Assembly (NCBI GenBank): GCA_015179045.1
Contig: WHUZ01000021.1
Location: forward strand, 496,001-560,000
Reading direction: 5' to 3'
DNA from: Kalaharituber pfeilii
Lineage: Eukaryota; Ascomycota; Pezizomycetes; Pezizales; Pezizaceae
Length of the DNA: 64,000 bases
Of this stretch, positions 46,981-60,240 are shown one piece after another. Below the pieces are notes generated by a model. The model had not been told where the DNA came from, ran no database searches, and was given only the letters and a program-made list of their open reading frames with translations. Every line of letters begins with the position of its first letter. Position 1 is the stretch's first letter. A program made the position numbers and the translations under genes.

Positions 46981-48412
46981 TTTTGTGCATAGATTTTTTT
47001 TTTTTTTTTTTACAGAACCAAAATGCGCAAATGTTCTTGGAATAACAGACAACCATTTGTGACATGATACCTGTCAACAGTTTCTTTCATAAAATATGTT
47101 CAAGTCATGTGAGTTGCTTGGTGCGATTCATAATCCAAGCAGACCCAATAACTACATCCGGCATGCCACCTTACCTAGATCTCAACCAGATTACATACAT
47201 ACAGATAGTTGAGTTTGCGCAACATATGGGGGGTTGCGAAAAAAATATTAGAGGCTACGCAGATCCAGGAATTTCGGCTTTTTTCCTGCCCGGATTTTTT
47301 GTGCTCCAGCTATGAGTCGGATACTTGACCGAAATAACGGGGTAGAATATCTGGTCGCAGGAGGTCTTGGAGCTTACTTTAAGTATAAGATAACGAGTAC
47401 CAGCTAATAGTCCTGATGCGGGGTCCTATCATATATCCAACTATAATTGGCATGGTATCAGCTGTTACAAGCTCAGTGGGAGTTACCTAGTTGGAAATAA
47501 ACTCCAGATAATGTGCGTTTCTATTATGAAAGGTTCAACTCGAAGATTTTGTTCTGTGGAGATTGGTGTTTTTATCTGGAATTCTCCTACGATTCCGATT
47601 TCAAAAGATGTGGGAATTCTGCACTAAAAGACATAAGTAGGTCGGAGTATCACTATTGTGTGCATAGCATGAAGAACCTGTTGAAATATATCATCCGTTG
47701 CACCCTTGGGTAGTTCGTTTCATCTGCTTTAGGTATCGCGCCCCTGTCGCTTCCCTCCGCTTATTTTAGTTTGTGCTACACTACTTTTGTGTGTCTACAT
47801 TCATGTATATAAGTGCGTATCTCTCGTTACTTCTCGCTCAATAGACTAGATGATGTTACCATTAACGACGGGTACCCCCTTCGGGTATTCTCTTATTGCT
47901 TTGCTGAATCCGCACACGCGGTATACACATTTTATTAGAACCAGCTATAGATAGAGGCTTCTCCCACACCGCCTCCCAAATCCACCCCCGCGAGGTACCT
48001 TAGTGCACCATATCTATTATGTACTTGAGTACTACTATACCATAGTTCAGTAACACCTTCGAAGTTCCGTTACTTGGGCCCAACTACTTAAACTACTACA
48101 GAGCCCCTGGGCAAATGTGATCGTGGTATAAGTACAATGAGCATGAAAGTTGTGTTTCTTCGAACTGTATAGGAATGGATATGGATGGTTCGGAATTGTG
48201 AATAATGTATAGAAGATATGAAATACAGTACTTACTTGATGCTATCACTAGATTGGAGGTTAAGCGGTGCCAAACTTAGAATTTGTTACCCGAACTGCCA
48301 ACTCAAATGCAATCCAAAGTTTGTCCCCCTAACAATGCGACCAACAAATATAAGAGAACCAACTTTCAGTGACAAGCAATGGATGCATAGAAGAAAAAAG
48401 ATTGAAGGTCAA
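46981..48412 (-). repeat. 3' tail of copy E
   Basis: Diverged inverted relative of the tails of C and D. The donor-like motif is CAAGTAAGTAC (about 48229): the splice signal is kept although the ATG is lost. The tail is split by the copia element and resumes at 53128. No coding gene is seen. Confidence 0.55.
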
Positions 48413-48417
48413 AAATC

Positions 48418-48687
48418 TGAAGAAAATATCTAGAATTATGTAGTAGACTTCGTATAGTATTGTTCACTCTTATGACTTGTGTATTAGATGTGCGATATGT
48501 GCTCCTAACATCCACCTATTTATAGACATGAGCTGCTAGCAAATTGTGCGAGTATTAAGGTTGCTCATTATCACAACACGTATCCACAACGTAGATTCCT
48601 CATCTCATGAAATAACCTTATACCTTAATCTCGGTTCATAATCTCGGTTCATAGTCTCGGTTCTTGTGTGTCGCATAATCTTCAACA
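48418..48687 (-). repeat. 3' LTR of the copia element
   Basis: 270 bp; in element orientation it starts TGTTGAAGATTATGCG and ends ATATTTTCTTCA. It contains a triple ACCGAGA-type short repeat. Confidence 0.93.
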
Positions 48688-48897
48688 CTCCCACTCAACC
48701 GTATGCTCGCACATTCAAACAGATGCTTTCAATCAAAAAATAAATAACTCCCACTCAAACGAGATATTAAATACAGCCCTGCAGCCTCATTAAAACTCTC
48801 GATGCCTGCTGCATCCACCATGGCAAAAAACCCGTAGGAAAAAATGCATATCATGGGAGAGAAAGAGTGCTGCCCTAAATGCCATAAAAGAAATATA

Positions 48898-51800
48898 TCA
48901 TGCTGTACCGGACAGCAGTATTAATCCCATATCCTTTGTATGCTTCTCATGTTGTTCACGTGGCAGTCCTTTTGTCAACACATCAGCTGTATTGTCGGCT
49001 GTTGCAATATAGTCCAAAATGATGGTTCCTTGTTCAATAGCTTCTCGGATAAAGTGATGTCGAATGGCTATATGCTTTGTTCGATCATGGAACTTAGGAT
49101 TCTTTGCAAGCTTCATAGCACCCTGATTGTCTACTCTTATAACCTGAGATTGACTTTCTGTTTTACCTTGGAGTTCATTGTATAGTCGTCGTAACCATAT
49201 CGCCTCTTTACAGGCCTCAGTAATGGCCATGTATTCAGCTTCAGTCGTAGAAAGTGCAACTGTAGGTTGCTTTCGAGATTTCCACGAAATTGCTGCGCCC
49301 ATTAAAATAAACACATACCCGGATGTAGACCGTCGGGTGTCAAGATTTCCGGCCCAGTCTGAATCACTGTACCCTATTGGTTGTATGCTGGCCCAAGATG
49401 CGTCATCTTGTATTTCTTTTGGAGTTGATCTTTGACACGTGAACTTGCTATACTCTCCCTGGGAGCAAATATAAGGATATCATCAACCCATAGCAAGAGA
49501 AAGACCTTTTCGTCAGCCATAATATATAGATTAGCATCTTCGGAAGAGCGTGTGAAGCAAATGGATGTAAGATATGCATCAATATCTGAGTACCATGCTC
49601 TGGAAGCCTGCTTTAGACCATATAGAGCCTTTTTGAGTTTGCAAACACCACTTCCACAAGCAAACCCTTCGGGTTGTGCCATATATACCTCTTCGTCTAG
49701 ACTTGGGTTTAGGAATGCAGTTACTACATCCCACTGGTCAATATCCCAGTCCTGCTCAGCTGCCATAGCAAAAAGAATTCTTAGTGTAGCAAATTTAGCT
49801 ACTGGTGCGAAGGTTTCATCATAGTCAACACCTTCCACCTGCTCATATCCTTTGATGACAAGGCGAGCCTTGAAACGAGTGCTGCCATCAGCATTCAGCT
49901 TCTTCTTGTATACCCATTTGCAACCGATCACACCCTTGCTCGATGGCGGGACTTGTACAAGCTCCCATGTATTATTTGCTATTAGAGAATTATATTCTTC
50001 AGCCATTGCTTCTTCCCATAGCACACAGTCAGGACTCTGTAGGGCTTGCCGGTAGCTAGTCGGCTCACTACCTGCATTTCTTGCTGTTGCATTGATATGG
50101 AGAGCTTTTGGATTTAGGTCGAATCTCCTTAGAGCATTCACCAAGCCATTTAGAGCGTCAAGTCTTTTCTCGTCTGGTGTGACTTGTAGGGTTCCAGATT
50201 CTATTGCGTGGCAGCACATAGAGATCTCTTCACTATCATGAGCAGTATGATCAGTGGACATATGTATTGTGCGGTGCATGGCTACCTGGCTTGCAGAAGC
50301 TTTGTCTGTGGGTTCATCAAGTATCTCAGTGATCTTGGAATTATTTAGCCCGTCATCAGGCTCTGGCTGCATAGCTTTTTCAGCCTCAGGCTCTGCAGCC
50401 TTCTCATTCGCATTCTCTGTACTTGAAGCAGTTGTAGTTGTATCTAACTGTGTGATATCTTCGAGAATGTCATCCATAATATCTGGTTTTGAAGGTAATT
50501 GCATTGATTCGTCGAAAATGACATTAGCTGCATTGACTACCCTATTACTTACCGGATCCCATACTCGCCATAACTTGGAAGTATCATTGACATATCCAAT
50601 AAAAATGCAGCGTTGGGACTTGGATTGTAGTTTTCCACGTTTTTGCTTTGGTAAGTGTACATAGGCTGCACATCCAAAAATTCGGAGATGGGAGGAAATG
50701 GTTCGAATTTTGCGTTCACTGACACCATTTTGATGTTGAGTGTATGGAGCAGAAGGTTCGAATATAATGCCACTCTTTTGTAAGATGTTCTTGAGTATTC
50801 TATTGTCATACTCACCAGTCCCATTGTCACATCTAAATCTCTTAATTTTCCTTTGAAGCTGGTTTTCAACCATGGCCTTGAATTGTTGAAATATATCACA
50901 TATTTCGGAGGCGGTTTTTGATTTAAGTGTGTATAGCCAGCACTTGCGAGTGTGGTCATCGATATATATGATAAAATAACGAGATCCAGCAAGGGATGGA
51001 GGAAAAGGACCAGCAGAATCTGAGTGAATTAGGGTAAGAGGTTCAGTAGTGCGTGTTGATGGGATTCGGTTGATGGTAACATGTTGCTTGCCTTGCAGAC
51101 AGGGGGCGCATTTAGGTTCCAGAGATGCTGGGTCACGAGAGGTATTGGCAACAGGTATTGATATTCCTGTTGCAATTCCGTTGGCCAGAGCTTTGACTGA
51201 TGTGGTATTGACATGTCCGAACCTTTGATGCCATAGGTCAAGGTTGGAGCTTGTAGCTGTAAGTGCACTATTGGCACTTACTTCCGATTTGGAGAGGTAG
51301 GTGACATTTAACTGGTACATATTGCCTGTGTGCTTAGTTCTGATAAGTATTGACCGTTTGTTAGAATTCAAGATAGTACAAGCTCCTTCTCCAAATAAGA
51401 CATAGCATCCAGCTAAATCTGCCTTCAATACTGAAAAGAGATTACAACCCAGGTCAGGGACGTATAGAACATTAGTAAGGGTAATATCCAAGCCGTTATG
51501 CCACTTTATATAGATATCCCCAATAGCTTTAGCTAATACAATATAGTTGTCTCCTAGGCAAACCCGTCGAGGTTTTCGTAACGTTCTAACCGAGTGAAAG
51601 ATAGAGAGAGAGCAGGCCATATGATCGCTTGCTCCAGAGTCGATGTACCATAGGTTTCGAGAGCATTGAGATAATGAAGCTCGTGTATGAGATGACCAGG
51701 CTTTGGGTGTTTGTGCAACCATAACTCGGCTTATTCGGGCTGAAGAATCTTCATCAGTCTTTTCTGTTTTCTGACGCTTTTGATTTTGAAATCTCAATTC

Positions 51801-52730
51801 CTCCGCTCTTTTCTTAAGTCTACAATCCTCCTCTTTATGTCCTTCTTTGGTACAATGCCAACATGTAATCGTTTTCGGTATGTATTCATTTCTTTTAGCA
51901 CCACGTCCACGCCCACGGTTTGACCTTCTTCCTCTGAATCTGCTGCCTCTTCCACGTCCTCCTCCTTGGTGGCTATTTGAAGTCATGGCATTGGATGAAT
52001 TATTTTGTAATAAGCTCTTCTCATGACTGCGGAGTGAGCTTAGTACATAGGATCGAGTTTGCATTTCTGCTGGCTGGTTGCAAATGATGTTGACAATTGT
52101 CTCATATGATGTAGGTAAGGAGGTGAGGATGTGAGAGATAAGACTACTCTCATCAATTTGTTGAGAAGTGTGAGCAAGGCGTTGTTGGTAAGTTAATAGA
52201 TGAGAAATGTAGGAATTGAGGTCTTTTCCCTCATCGAGACGTTGGCGATGGAATTCTCGAAGTAGTTGCGTTGGACCAGCACGGCTTTCTTCAGTATTAA
52301 GTTCTGATTTGAGAGTTGACCATATTAATACAGGATCATGAAGACCAGTAACATATGCTTGTATTGATGCTGAAATCGATCCATATAGTGTGGCTGTTGC
52401 TCTGTTCCTGCGCAAGTGAAAGTTCTTAAGTTTTTTGTTATACTGAGCTTGTGCTTCAGCATGAGCTTTATCTTGAGCTTGAGTTTCAGGCACCGATGAG
52501 CCGCTAGTGCGTGTTTGCCTGCTGGGGCCAGGTTCTTGTGGTGCAATAATAGGTGCTTCTGGAGCTTTCTCTGTACCCATAACTATATCTCACGCAAGAT
52601 CAGCATCAATAAGATACCTAACTCCTTCACTCCAGGCATGATAGTTATCGCTTGTGAGCTTTGGAACTGATCCATGCTTGTTGGTGTAAATCTCAGCGGT
52701 CGGTGCAGGTGTTGCGATTGAGGAGGTCAT
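48898..52730 (-). pseudogene. Copia Gag-Pol polyprotein (nonsense, two deletions)
   Basis: Gag probably starts at 52730 (MTSSIATPAPTAEIY..LTSDNYHAW). An in-frame TGA (52592-52590) replaces the Trp expected before DIV, after which 1068 codons are open. Numbering from the next Met (52580): zinc knuckle CWHCTKEGHKEEDC at about 237, protease DSGASDH at about 313, and integrase HSD (about 518), DNG (about 586) and SER (about 621), so D-35-E is kept. Right after SERKIRTI the text jumps to SSHLRIFGC, losing the usual following segment. RT has WVDDIL at about 1034. After MTHLGPA a frameshifting deletion removes the RT-RNase H connection. RNase H (48898-49314 and the preceding SDSDWAG segment) is otherwise readable. 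It cannot be autonomous. Confidence 0.92.
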
Positions 52731-52840
52731 GTCGAGTAGATGATGTGTAGAAAATTTGAGGTGTGAGGTTGTAGTGTAAGGTGAAAAGGCGAGAAATTGA
52801 TGAAGTGCGACTTTAGTGCGGTAGATGATTTAGCACCTCC

Positions 52841-52852
52841 GGGCTCATAACC
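52841..52852 (-). other. Primer binding site, copia half-tRNA type
   Basis: The plus strand reads GGGCTCATAACC directly beside the 5' LTR. This equals the anticodon stem-loop of eukaryotic initiator tRNA-Met (CAU anticodon), so the element RNA is complementary to it. Priming from a cleaved initiator tRNA half is known for Drosophila copia and relatives. Confidence 0.8.
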
Positions 52853-53122
52853 TGAAGAAAATATCTAGAATTATGTAGTAGACTTCGTATAGTATTGTTC
52901 ACTCTTATGACTTGTGTATTAGATGTGCGATATGTGCTCCTAACATCCACCTATTTATAGACATGAGCTGCTAGCAAATTGTGCGAGTATTAAGGTTGCT
53001 CATTATCACAACACGTATCCACAACGTAGATTCCTCATCTCATGAAATAACCTTATACCTTAATCTCGGTTCATAATCTCGGTTCATAGTCTCGGTTCTT
53101 GTGTGTCGCATAATCTTCAACA
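52853..53122 (-). repeat. 5' LTR of the copia element
   Basis: 270 bp, no difference seen from the 3' LTR. Confidence 0.93.
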
Positions 53123-53278
53123 AAATCAAACCAACCCACCTCGAAGCACATACACAGTATAAGCTCAACCAAACGGGCACCGATTTCACAAAATAGAAAA
53201 TTAAGCGAAGAACGATGTGATTGAGATTAAGGGGATCAACATAGAGACAAGGCCGGGAATGAGCAAGCACCATCTACA

Positions 53279-53738
53279 TGTCAGGGTCTACCCGCGAAGG
53301 GGATATCCACCCACATTGGCCTGTAAAGCTACTAGCGACAATTCGGCCTGATCAACCGATAGCTGCAGTCTGGCAATGAAACATGGGTCGGGCACGGATG
53401 TGTATCACAAGGAATGCCGGCATGGTCAGAGCGTAGCGACAGCCACCGGACGGACCTCTAGGAGCAAAGCCACCGAATGGACCTCCAGGAGCAGAGCCAC
53501 TGAACGGACCTCCAGGAGCAGAGCCACCGGATGGACCTCTAGATGAGGCGAGGCAGTGGCTGAGGGATGCCTATAGATAGAGCATCGTGATATCATAGCA
53601 TAGAGAGACAATAGAAGGAAGGCACGCCGGATTGACTATAAGAAGGGCCAGCTAGAGCTGCCCTGTCGAAGGTCAAGCACCAAGCGTTGTCCTAAGTTAC
53701 ACCCTCATATTTACTACATTATCGTAGAAACCGTAACA
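53279..53738. mobile_element. Solo LTR (460 bp) at the stop codon of gene E
   Basis: It starts TGTCAGGGTCTACCC, ends AACCGTAACA, and is flanked by CTACA on both sides (53274-53278 and 53739-53743). The CTACA contains the complement of the TAG stop of gene E, so insertion was exactly at the end of the reading frame. It includes a 27-bp minisatellite. The LTR is larger and of another family than the copia one, possibly gypsy-type. Confidence 0.88.
53440..53548. repeat. 27-bp minisatellite (4 units) in the solo LTR
   Basis: Units of the form GCCACCGGACGGACCTC then AGGAGCAGA, four times with few changes. Confidence 0.8.
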
Positions 53739-53743
53739 CTACA

Positions 53744-55740
53744 CCTTTTTATGATGTTTAAGCTTTGAACGTAACATCACCACAAGTTCGTCGTGTCCAC
53801 GCTCAGTTGCCAGCTGAAGGGCTGTCTTGGAAGCAGCATTGATCTTTGTTGGGTCGATTTTGTCATGTGCGCAATCAGCTCCACCACCTCGTCGTCCCTT
53901 TTGCTAGCTGCATTATTCAATGGTGGCTAAGTTTCTTTGCTCATGTTGACATCAACCCTGCTGTCTGCCAGCAGCAGCTGCGCCACCTTTTCATGCCCGT
54001 TGTTAGCTGCAACGCTCAATGGTGGCCAACCCTCTTTGTTAGGCATATTGACATCAACCCTGCTGTCTGCCAGCAGTAGCTCCACCACCTTGTCGTGCCC
54101 GTTGCTAGCTGCAAAGTTCAGTGGTGTCTACCCTTCGTTGTTAGGCATATTGATCTCAACCCTGCTGTCTGCCAGCAGCAGCTCCACCACGTTGTCATGC
54201 CCTTGGTTAGCTGCATTAGCCAATGGTGTACAGCCTCGTTTGGAAGCGATATTGACATCCACCCTCCTGTCTGCCAGCAGCTGCTCTACCACCTTGTTGC
54301 GCCCATTTACAGCTGCACTATTCAGTGGTGACAAGCCATTTTCGTTAGCCATATTGACATCAACCCTGCTGTCTGCCAGCAGCAGCTCCACCACCTTTTC
54401 ATGCCCGTTATTAGCTGCAATGCTCAATGGTGTCCAACCCTCTTTGCTAGGCATATTGACATCAACCCTGCTGTCTACCAGCAGCTGCTCTACTACCTTG
54501 TAGTGCCCTTGCTGAGCTGCTGCAAACAGTGGTGCCCTGCCTTTTGAATCCCTCTCCTTCACATTTGCCCCTGGGGCAAGTAGAGCCTGAACAGCATCCT
54601 CATCCCCATTGCGAATGGCATGATGGATGGGCCTCAAAGGAGGCAACGTCATGTTGACTTGGTAGGGCTGTGAGTCCCAGAGGTCAGATAAGCAAATAGG
54701 CAGCTCAAGTACTGAGATTTCCGAAATCGAGAGATCACCCAAACTCATGTTTGAAAGTATTGACCATCCTCTTGTGGAGCTGTTTCGAGAGATTGTAGAG
54801 TCAAACTCGTTGCTCATGCCACTCCACTTCCGGAGTCGCCTGTAGGGCCTTGAATTTTTCAGTTCTTCTATAAACGATGGTCGCACAGATCGTCTGGATC
54901 GTCTGGATCGTATGGATATCGTGCTATGTGATGTTGTTTCAGTTCTGAATAACGCAGTGTCAGTATTATCATTGGATCCCTGGTCATCTTTTATTGTAGA
55001 TAATGTTGTGTTGACATCATCTATTGCAGGTACTATCTTTGCAGCCTGGGAATGGGTATGAACTGTCGCAGACTGAACTACATTGCTTATTGGAGGTTCG
55101 TGGCGGCTGAAAAGTCCTCGCAACTGATTTGATATCGTGTGATTGGAATCTAATATTCGACTAACTGCTTCGTGCAATTTCCCAAGGCTTTCAGAAGCTT
55201 CTGCTGCAGTATGGCTATGTAAAGAGATCAGTTTTTCTGCATCCCCAATAAAGTTAATAGAGTAGGCCTTTCAAGTTACCATTGAATTATCCCTAACATT
55301 AAGTTCAAACTCAGTTTGTGCTTTTGCAGGTGTTCAATAAAGTCTGCAACTTCTGCTTCCTTCCACAGTGCCCATTTAATCCTCTCGAATAAAATGCTTG
55401 TTTTTGTTGTTGAAGATTGCATGCTCCTAGAATCACTAATCCCCATGACCGCACCCAGATACTTGTCCAGATTGGAAGCAACCAAAACACATCCACTCAA
55501 AGTTGCAACAAGGTGCTGAATAGACAACATTTTCAATCCACTTTTGTTTGGAATTTTAGTTGTCCCATCAATAAACAGTTGAACCTGAGAAGAATACGGC
55601 ATTCATATCTTGCATTTCATCCATCAGGCATTTGATGGATTCCGGTGCCTGCTTGGCTCGAGCCCCATAATCATAGAGGTCCTTCAGCAAACTTATAATC
55701 TTTGCTGAGATTGCAATAAGACCAGTGATGGACGTGTCTG
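53744..55740 (-). pseudogene. Helo-like/ankyrin-repeat gene, copy E (broken)
   Basis: The intron with GTAACTTG donor and ACATAG acceptor is kept between the exon 1 remnant (55276-about 55740) and exon 2. The linker SRPYRRLRKW and LELPICLSDLWDSQPY motifs and eight or so repeats are recognisable. Lesions: the normal MSDPLSIAAS start is replaced by unrelated sequence upstream of SITGLIAIS; a frameshift follows MNAVF; a TGG to TAG change at about 54128 truncates the repeat array; and a frameshift near 53865 affects the last repeats. The last codons read LRSKLKHHKKV then TAG, against which a solo LTR is inserted. It is more diverged than A, B, C and F. Confidence 0.85.
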
Positions 55741-57389
55741 CAATGCTAATAGCACAGTTGGTTACAGCTATCGATATTGGTGGGCAGTGATCGGATCTAC
55801 ATATGATAGATCGGCATCTACCCCGTAAAAAGTCTTGAGGATCAGATGCACTTACCAAAGTATTGCCTGGCATTGTAAGGGTCACACTATGCACATGAGG
55901 GCGAGACAGGTGAGACAAGGTCCGCACGTCAACGCCATAGTGCAAGAGGGTCGATGGTCAAAGCGCATGTTGCAGGAGTCAACGTCATGTTACATGAGCG
56001 GTCAATGCCATACTAGAGAATACGAGGAACTCTATACTCGAGTAGGAAGGGCGGTGGATCGTCAAGGCCGTCGTCATTGACTGGTCTCAACTTTTTATGA
56101 TACCACATCATAGAAATCTGAAACAGATCGAAAATCAGTTCGGCGTTCGTGGAGTCTGATCGATTCATGCATCTGTCGTGTGTCGCTGCTGTACTGAAAA
56201 AATATTTTGACAGGTCAGTTATGCGATGAAGACAAGTGCTCTGCTGCACGTAACAGCAAACTTGAACCGAACGTACATACGATCGATATCTCAATCGTGC
56301 GGGGATCCATCAAGAGACGTAGTAACTAATTGCCTAATGAGCGACGAGGTCAAGGCGCTATGTCCAGTAGTACACAAAAAGTTGAGCAAGGATAGGTCAT
56401 TCAAGGATTCACGAGACTCAGGGTCCATGGAGTAACGACGTACTATCTCTCATCGTGAAAGACGCAATCTGTAATGACATACGATATTCTGGATGCAGAT
56501 AGTTGATTATGCTAATTTACTGTATGTACATTAAATAATACTGGCAAGCATGACAAGGATACTATGGCTCCTCGAGACCACTGTGGCCCTACCGTCCGCT
56601 GTGTGTAGAAGTAACTGAGACACATACACCAGAACTCCGTGTCGAAATACATTTTTCTCTCTAACTTACAGCATAGTACTTACCTTTTAATAAATTTATC
56701 ATATTTTCCTTCTCATGAATTTCTTGAGCAAAACAGTGCAGGAAGATACGAACAAACCAACAATCAACCCCTCCCCTCTCCATCCCTTAATCCATTTCTG
56801 CCACATGTCCTGATATTTCAGTATATGCCTTTTAACCTCAATTGTTCTATTTTTTTTTTTTTTTTCACGCAAGCCCCAAAGATTTCGCTGGTAAAACTTA
56901 GCATCTCCTAACAAGTAACCGCTCCTACCAGAGGTTTGTGCCCAGTGAAGAAGAGAAACTCTGGGAAGTTGCAGGGGTGGTTGGGACCGTGTAGTATCTG
57001 ATGTTATTTAGTGGGATGTGCAGCGACAGCGGAGTGCTATCTTTTATAGTCGACAACCGATCTTGCATTTGCGAATGAATCATGTAAATATTTTTTTCCG
57101 CAGATATGTTTGCGTTTTCAACCGATTTCTATGCGTGAAAGCAGGTTATGAGAAGCTTGGCAACCAGATTGTGCGTGAGGAAGCAGGCTCGAGCAAAGTC
57201 CTCGTCACCCTCACTAAATCTTAATCCAACAAAATCTCAAACATAAACATGTTATTATATCTAGACTCCAACCTTCATATGTATTTTCATAGCATAATAT
57301 ATACACACATACACACTTCCAAGAACTCTAAAATTTCTTTTTTATGGATGCATCCCAAGTTCACCGTACTGAACCTGTTGGTATCCATA
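55741..57389. repeat. Upstream region of copy E (block U type)
   Basis: 55790-56960 resembles the upstream region of D (43540-45900) and more distantly 24480-25980. The proximal 5' flank present before A, B, C and F is missing. Block homology ends near 57000; 57000-57389 has no feature I recognise. Confidence 0.45.
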
Positions 57390-60240
57390 TAGACTCCGTC
57401 TCTGAGATCCTGGGGGAACATTAATGCTTTATGCAAATGCCTAGAGGATACTGATATTTCCCCTATACATCACAAATAATTTTTTTTTCATCTCCCCTTT
57501 TTACATCCCTCTACGGCACTCACATGTACACGCCCACACACAAACACCCTCCTCTCCCGATCCGCTCGATTCACACAGTGTTGAGGTGGTGGTTTGGGCA
57601 GCACCCAGTCCATCAAGCACCCCAAACAGATGCACCGTAGCCCATGTCCTTACCCTCCTTAGGTGTAACATCGTCTACTTCCTGATAAAAGCAACTAGGT
57701 TCGAATATACATACATAACACAACCCTCCACCAAAAACAAAAAAGCTCAGGGCGACCTTAACCATAACCATAATCCACACTACTACCCTTGTACGCGATC
57801 TGAGACACTTCCCTCCGTCCCCCACCTTTCCCTCCCACTCCTATTCCTCCATCTCCTTCTTCCTTCTCCTCTCCTCCTCCTCTACTGACATCCTACTTAC
57901 CTCCAACACCCTCTTCAACACCTCATCCTCGTCTCCCATCTCCTCCAACTCACCCTCCCCATATGATGACTGTCCATCGTATCGACAACCTCACTCCCTC
58001 CTTGTTTCCACCTACCAATACTCATTCCCTACCCCGATCTCCTGCCTCGCATACTGCGCTCCGTGCCCCTGTTGCCGCAGTGATGCCTCGATCACCCTCC
58101 TTAGCTTCCTGATCATCGTCCACATATGCAAGGGACTCTTGGATCGCCTGCACTAGCAATAGGGCGTCCCCGCCGATGTCATAGCTTGCCTTTCCGATGA
58201 TATTGTGTGGGTGGGGAGCAACTTTATGTCCCTATACCGTGCGGAACTAGCAATGACTGCAGCAGTGGCGAGGTCTGTTTTGAATTTACTCAACTGCGAA
58301 TGGGTGGCAACCTCTGATCACACCTGCCAGATCAACCACTTGGTCCTATCAAGTTCAGATGGGGTGTTGTAGTGAGAAAGCCGTAACAAGCGCACTGCTG
58401 ACGCTGGTGAGGTGGGAAACTTCGCTTTCCATTTCCGGAAGTGCTTGAGAGGAGATGCAACACGTGATGAGCTTGACTGGAAACCGGCACTATGCGTCGG
58501 TCTCTCACCCGTAGCTCTCTTCATCTTTCTCCCTCTCCCCTCCGAATCGCTCCTCAAATGCTCTCCCACCATCCCCTCCGCCGTGTCTCAATCGCACCCC
58601 TCTCCTGCTGCTCCCCAGGCCAACCTCCGCTGCAGCACACCTTATACCCTCCCCACTCCAGCAGCAGCAGTGGCGTGCCTCATCTACTTCACCAAGATAT
58701 AGGCCAGTTGGAAGTAGAAAACTGCACCTTCTTTTGAAACGGTCTCACCCTTTCAGCCTACTTTACCGCCCCATATTTTCTCCCAACTTCCCCCTATCGC
58801 ATCCCACCGCCGCGTCGCACCAGAATATCCCCCTATCCCCCACCGCCTCCCGGAAACCCCTCCGACAACCTCTCCGACTTCAATGGCCCCTCCCGCAGCC
58901 GCAACGGCAGCCCTCTTGCACCCTCAACTGCACGTTCTTATACCTCTCCCCCACCGCCTATCAACTGCACCCCCTGAAACCGCCTTTCAATTTGTACCCT
59001 TCCTCCAGCAGCTGCACGGTTATCTAGCACCCATCACTCAAGTAGTGCCAAACGCAGCTTCTCCGGGGGCCACTCCAACGCCCCTTCCAGTAGCTTCTCT
59101 GCTCCTGTAACACTACCCAGTCCAACTGTCCTGTCCAGCCATCCTTGTAATTCAATAGCTCCTGGTATATTGTGCGCCGACTAATCCCTTATGCTTTTCT
59201 TATCTGTTGTTTAAAAATATAGCAGTATATCACTCTCTCTTTATACCCATCGAAATGTTATATATGGATGCCATCTTATAGTCAATAAGTGGGTACATTG
59301 AGACTTCAGAAGGGATCAGGTCAATAATATGGTCAGCGGAGGAATACCTGACTGAGCCAGGCATCAATTCCAAAGCGAGAGGGATGAACGTTAAATGTTG
59401 GAGCATGGCTTAAATTTGCGGGTACATGAGGCTTCTGACAGACCAGGTCTCTAATAAGGTTGACGGAGGAATGCATACTGAGCTGGGCATCAATTCCAAA
59501 GCGAGATGGGTTGCCTATTAAAAACAAGCAACTAGCAATTATTTCAAGGGGTTGAACTTGTGGGTATGAGGGATTGATCTGTTGCTGAAGCACGCTCAAG
59601 CCATGCTAGGCGGGAGATTGATTCTTACATGGGGAATCCGGACGAACCAAGAGTTGGTAGAGGGAAAACTGACTGGGTTTTCATTAATAAGTTGGCTTGG
59701 AGTGCATTCCTATTTAAAGGCAACTGGTGGATATCAGGAGGATTTCGCTGGTATGAAGCTGATTCGTTTCCTGCAGCGGGCACACAGGGGGTTATTCTTG
59801 TGAATCCAAGGAATATAGGTCCTTTTCCCTCCATGTCGCCCATCAATTCAATTCGACTCAGACTGATGGTAGGTAGTCACCGGAGGACTACTACCACTGA
59901 TGTAGGTAAAAAGGTTAGGTGGGATACTCCACAGGCTTTGAGCAACTTGGCTTAGTACCGTGGAGTACAGAAATAAGAAAGCAAGACTGGGAGGGATTCA
60001 GACTACGAAAATCAGAAGGAGTTGGATTGGGCGGAGATCCCTGTACATTAGATGATGGGTGCAACTCAGAGCATAGCATAGAAAAAGACAAACTTAAGCT
60101 CAGTGAAAAAGAACGTTTCAACGAAGAAGATCTCCCACGGCACCTGCTCGGTGCCGAGACTCCTTTTCCTGCATACTTAGTTTCACACACAAATTCTTGT
60201 GCCGGTCTAGTAAGATTATAATCCCATACCTTTTGTGCAT
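57390..60240. repeat. Block R2, copy F
   Basis: Inverted relative of 31245-34110 with high identity. On + it carries the GNFAFHFRKCLRGDA frame (58412-58702), proline-rich frames (58492-59110), 59629-59955 (WWISGGFRWYEADSFPAAG) and 59919-60221 (KERFNEEDLPRHLLGAETPF, nearly identical to C). Conservation of these protein segments between copies argues for a real gene, but stops and frame changes between segments mean introns or decay that I cannot resolve. Confidence 0.5.

Larger units (their letters stand above)
48418..53122 (-). mobile_element. Ty1/copia LTR retrotransposon with identical LTRs
   Basis: The 270-bp LTRs (48418-48687 and 52853-53122) appear identical by eye, with TG..CA ends. 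The target duplication is AAATC (48413-48417 and 53123-53127). Element orientation is minus. The primer site abuts the 5' LTR, and a GAGTGGGAG polypurine tract (48696-48688) abuts the 3' LTR. Coding capacity is Gag-protease-integrase-RT-RNase H in copia order, but broken. It sits in the 3' tail of ankyrin gene E. Confidence 0.95.
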
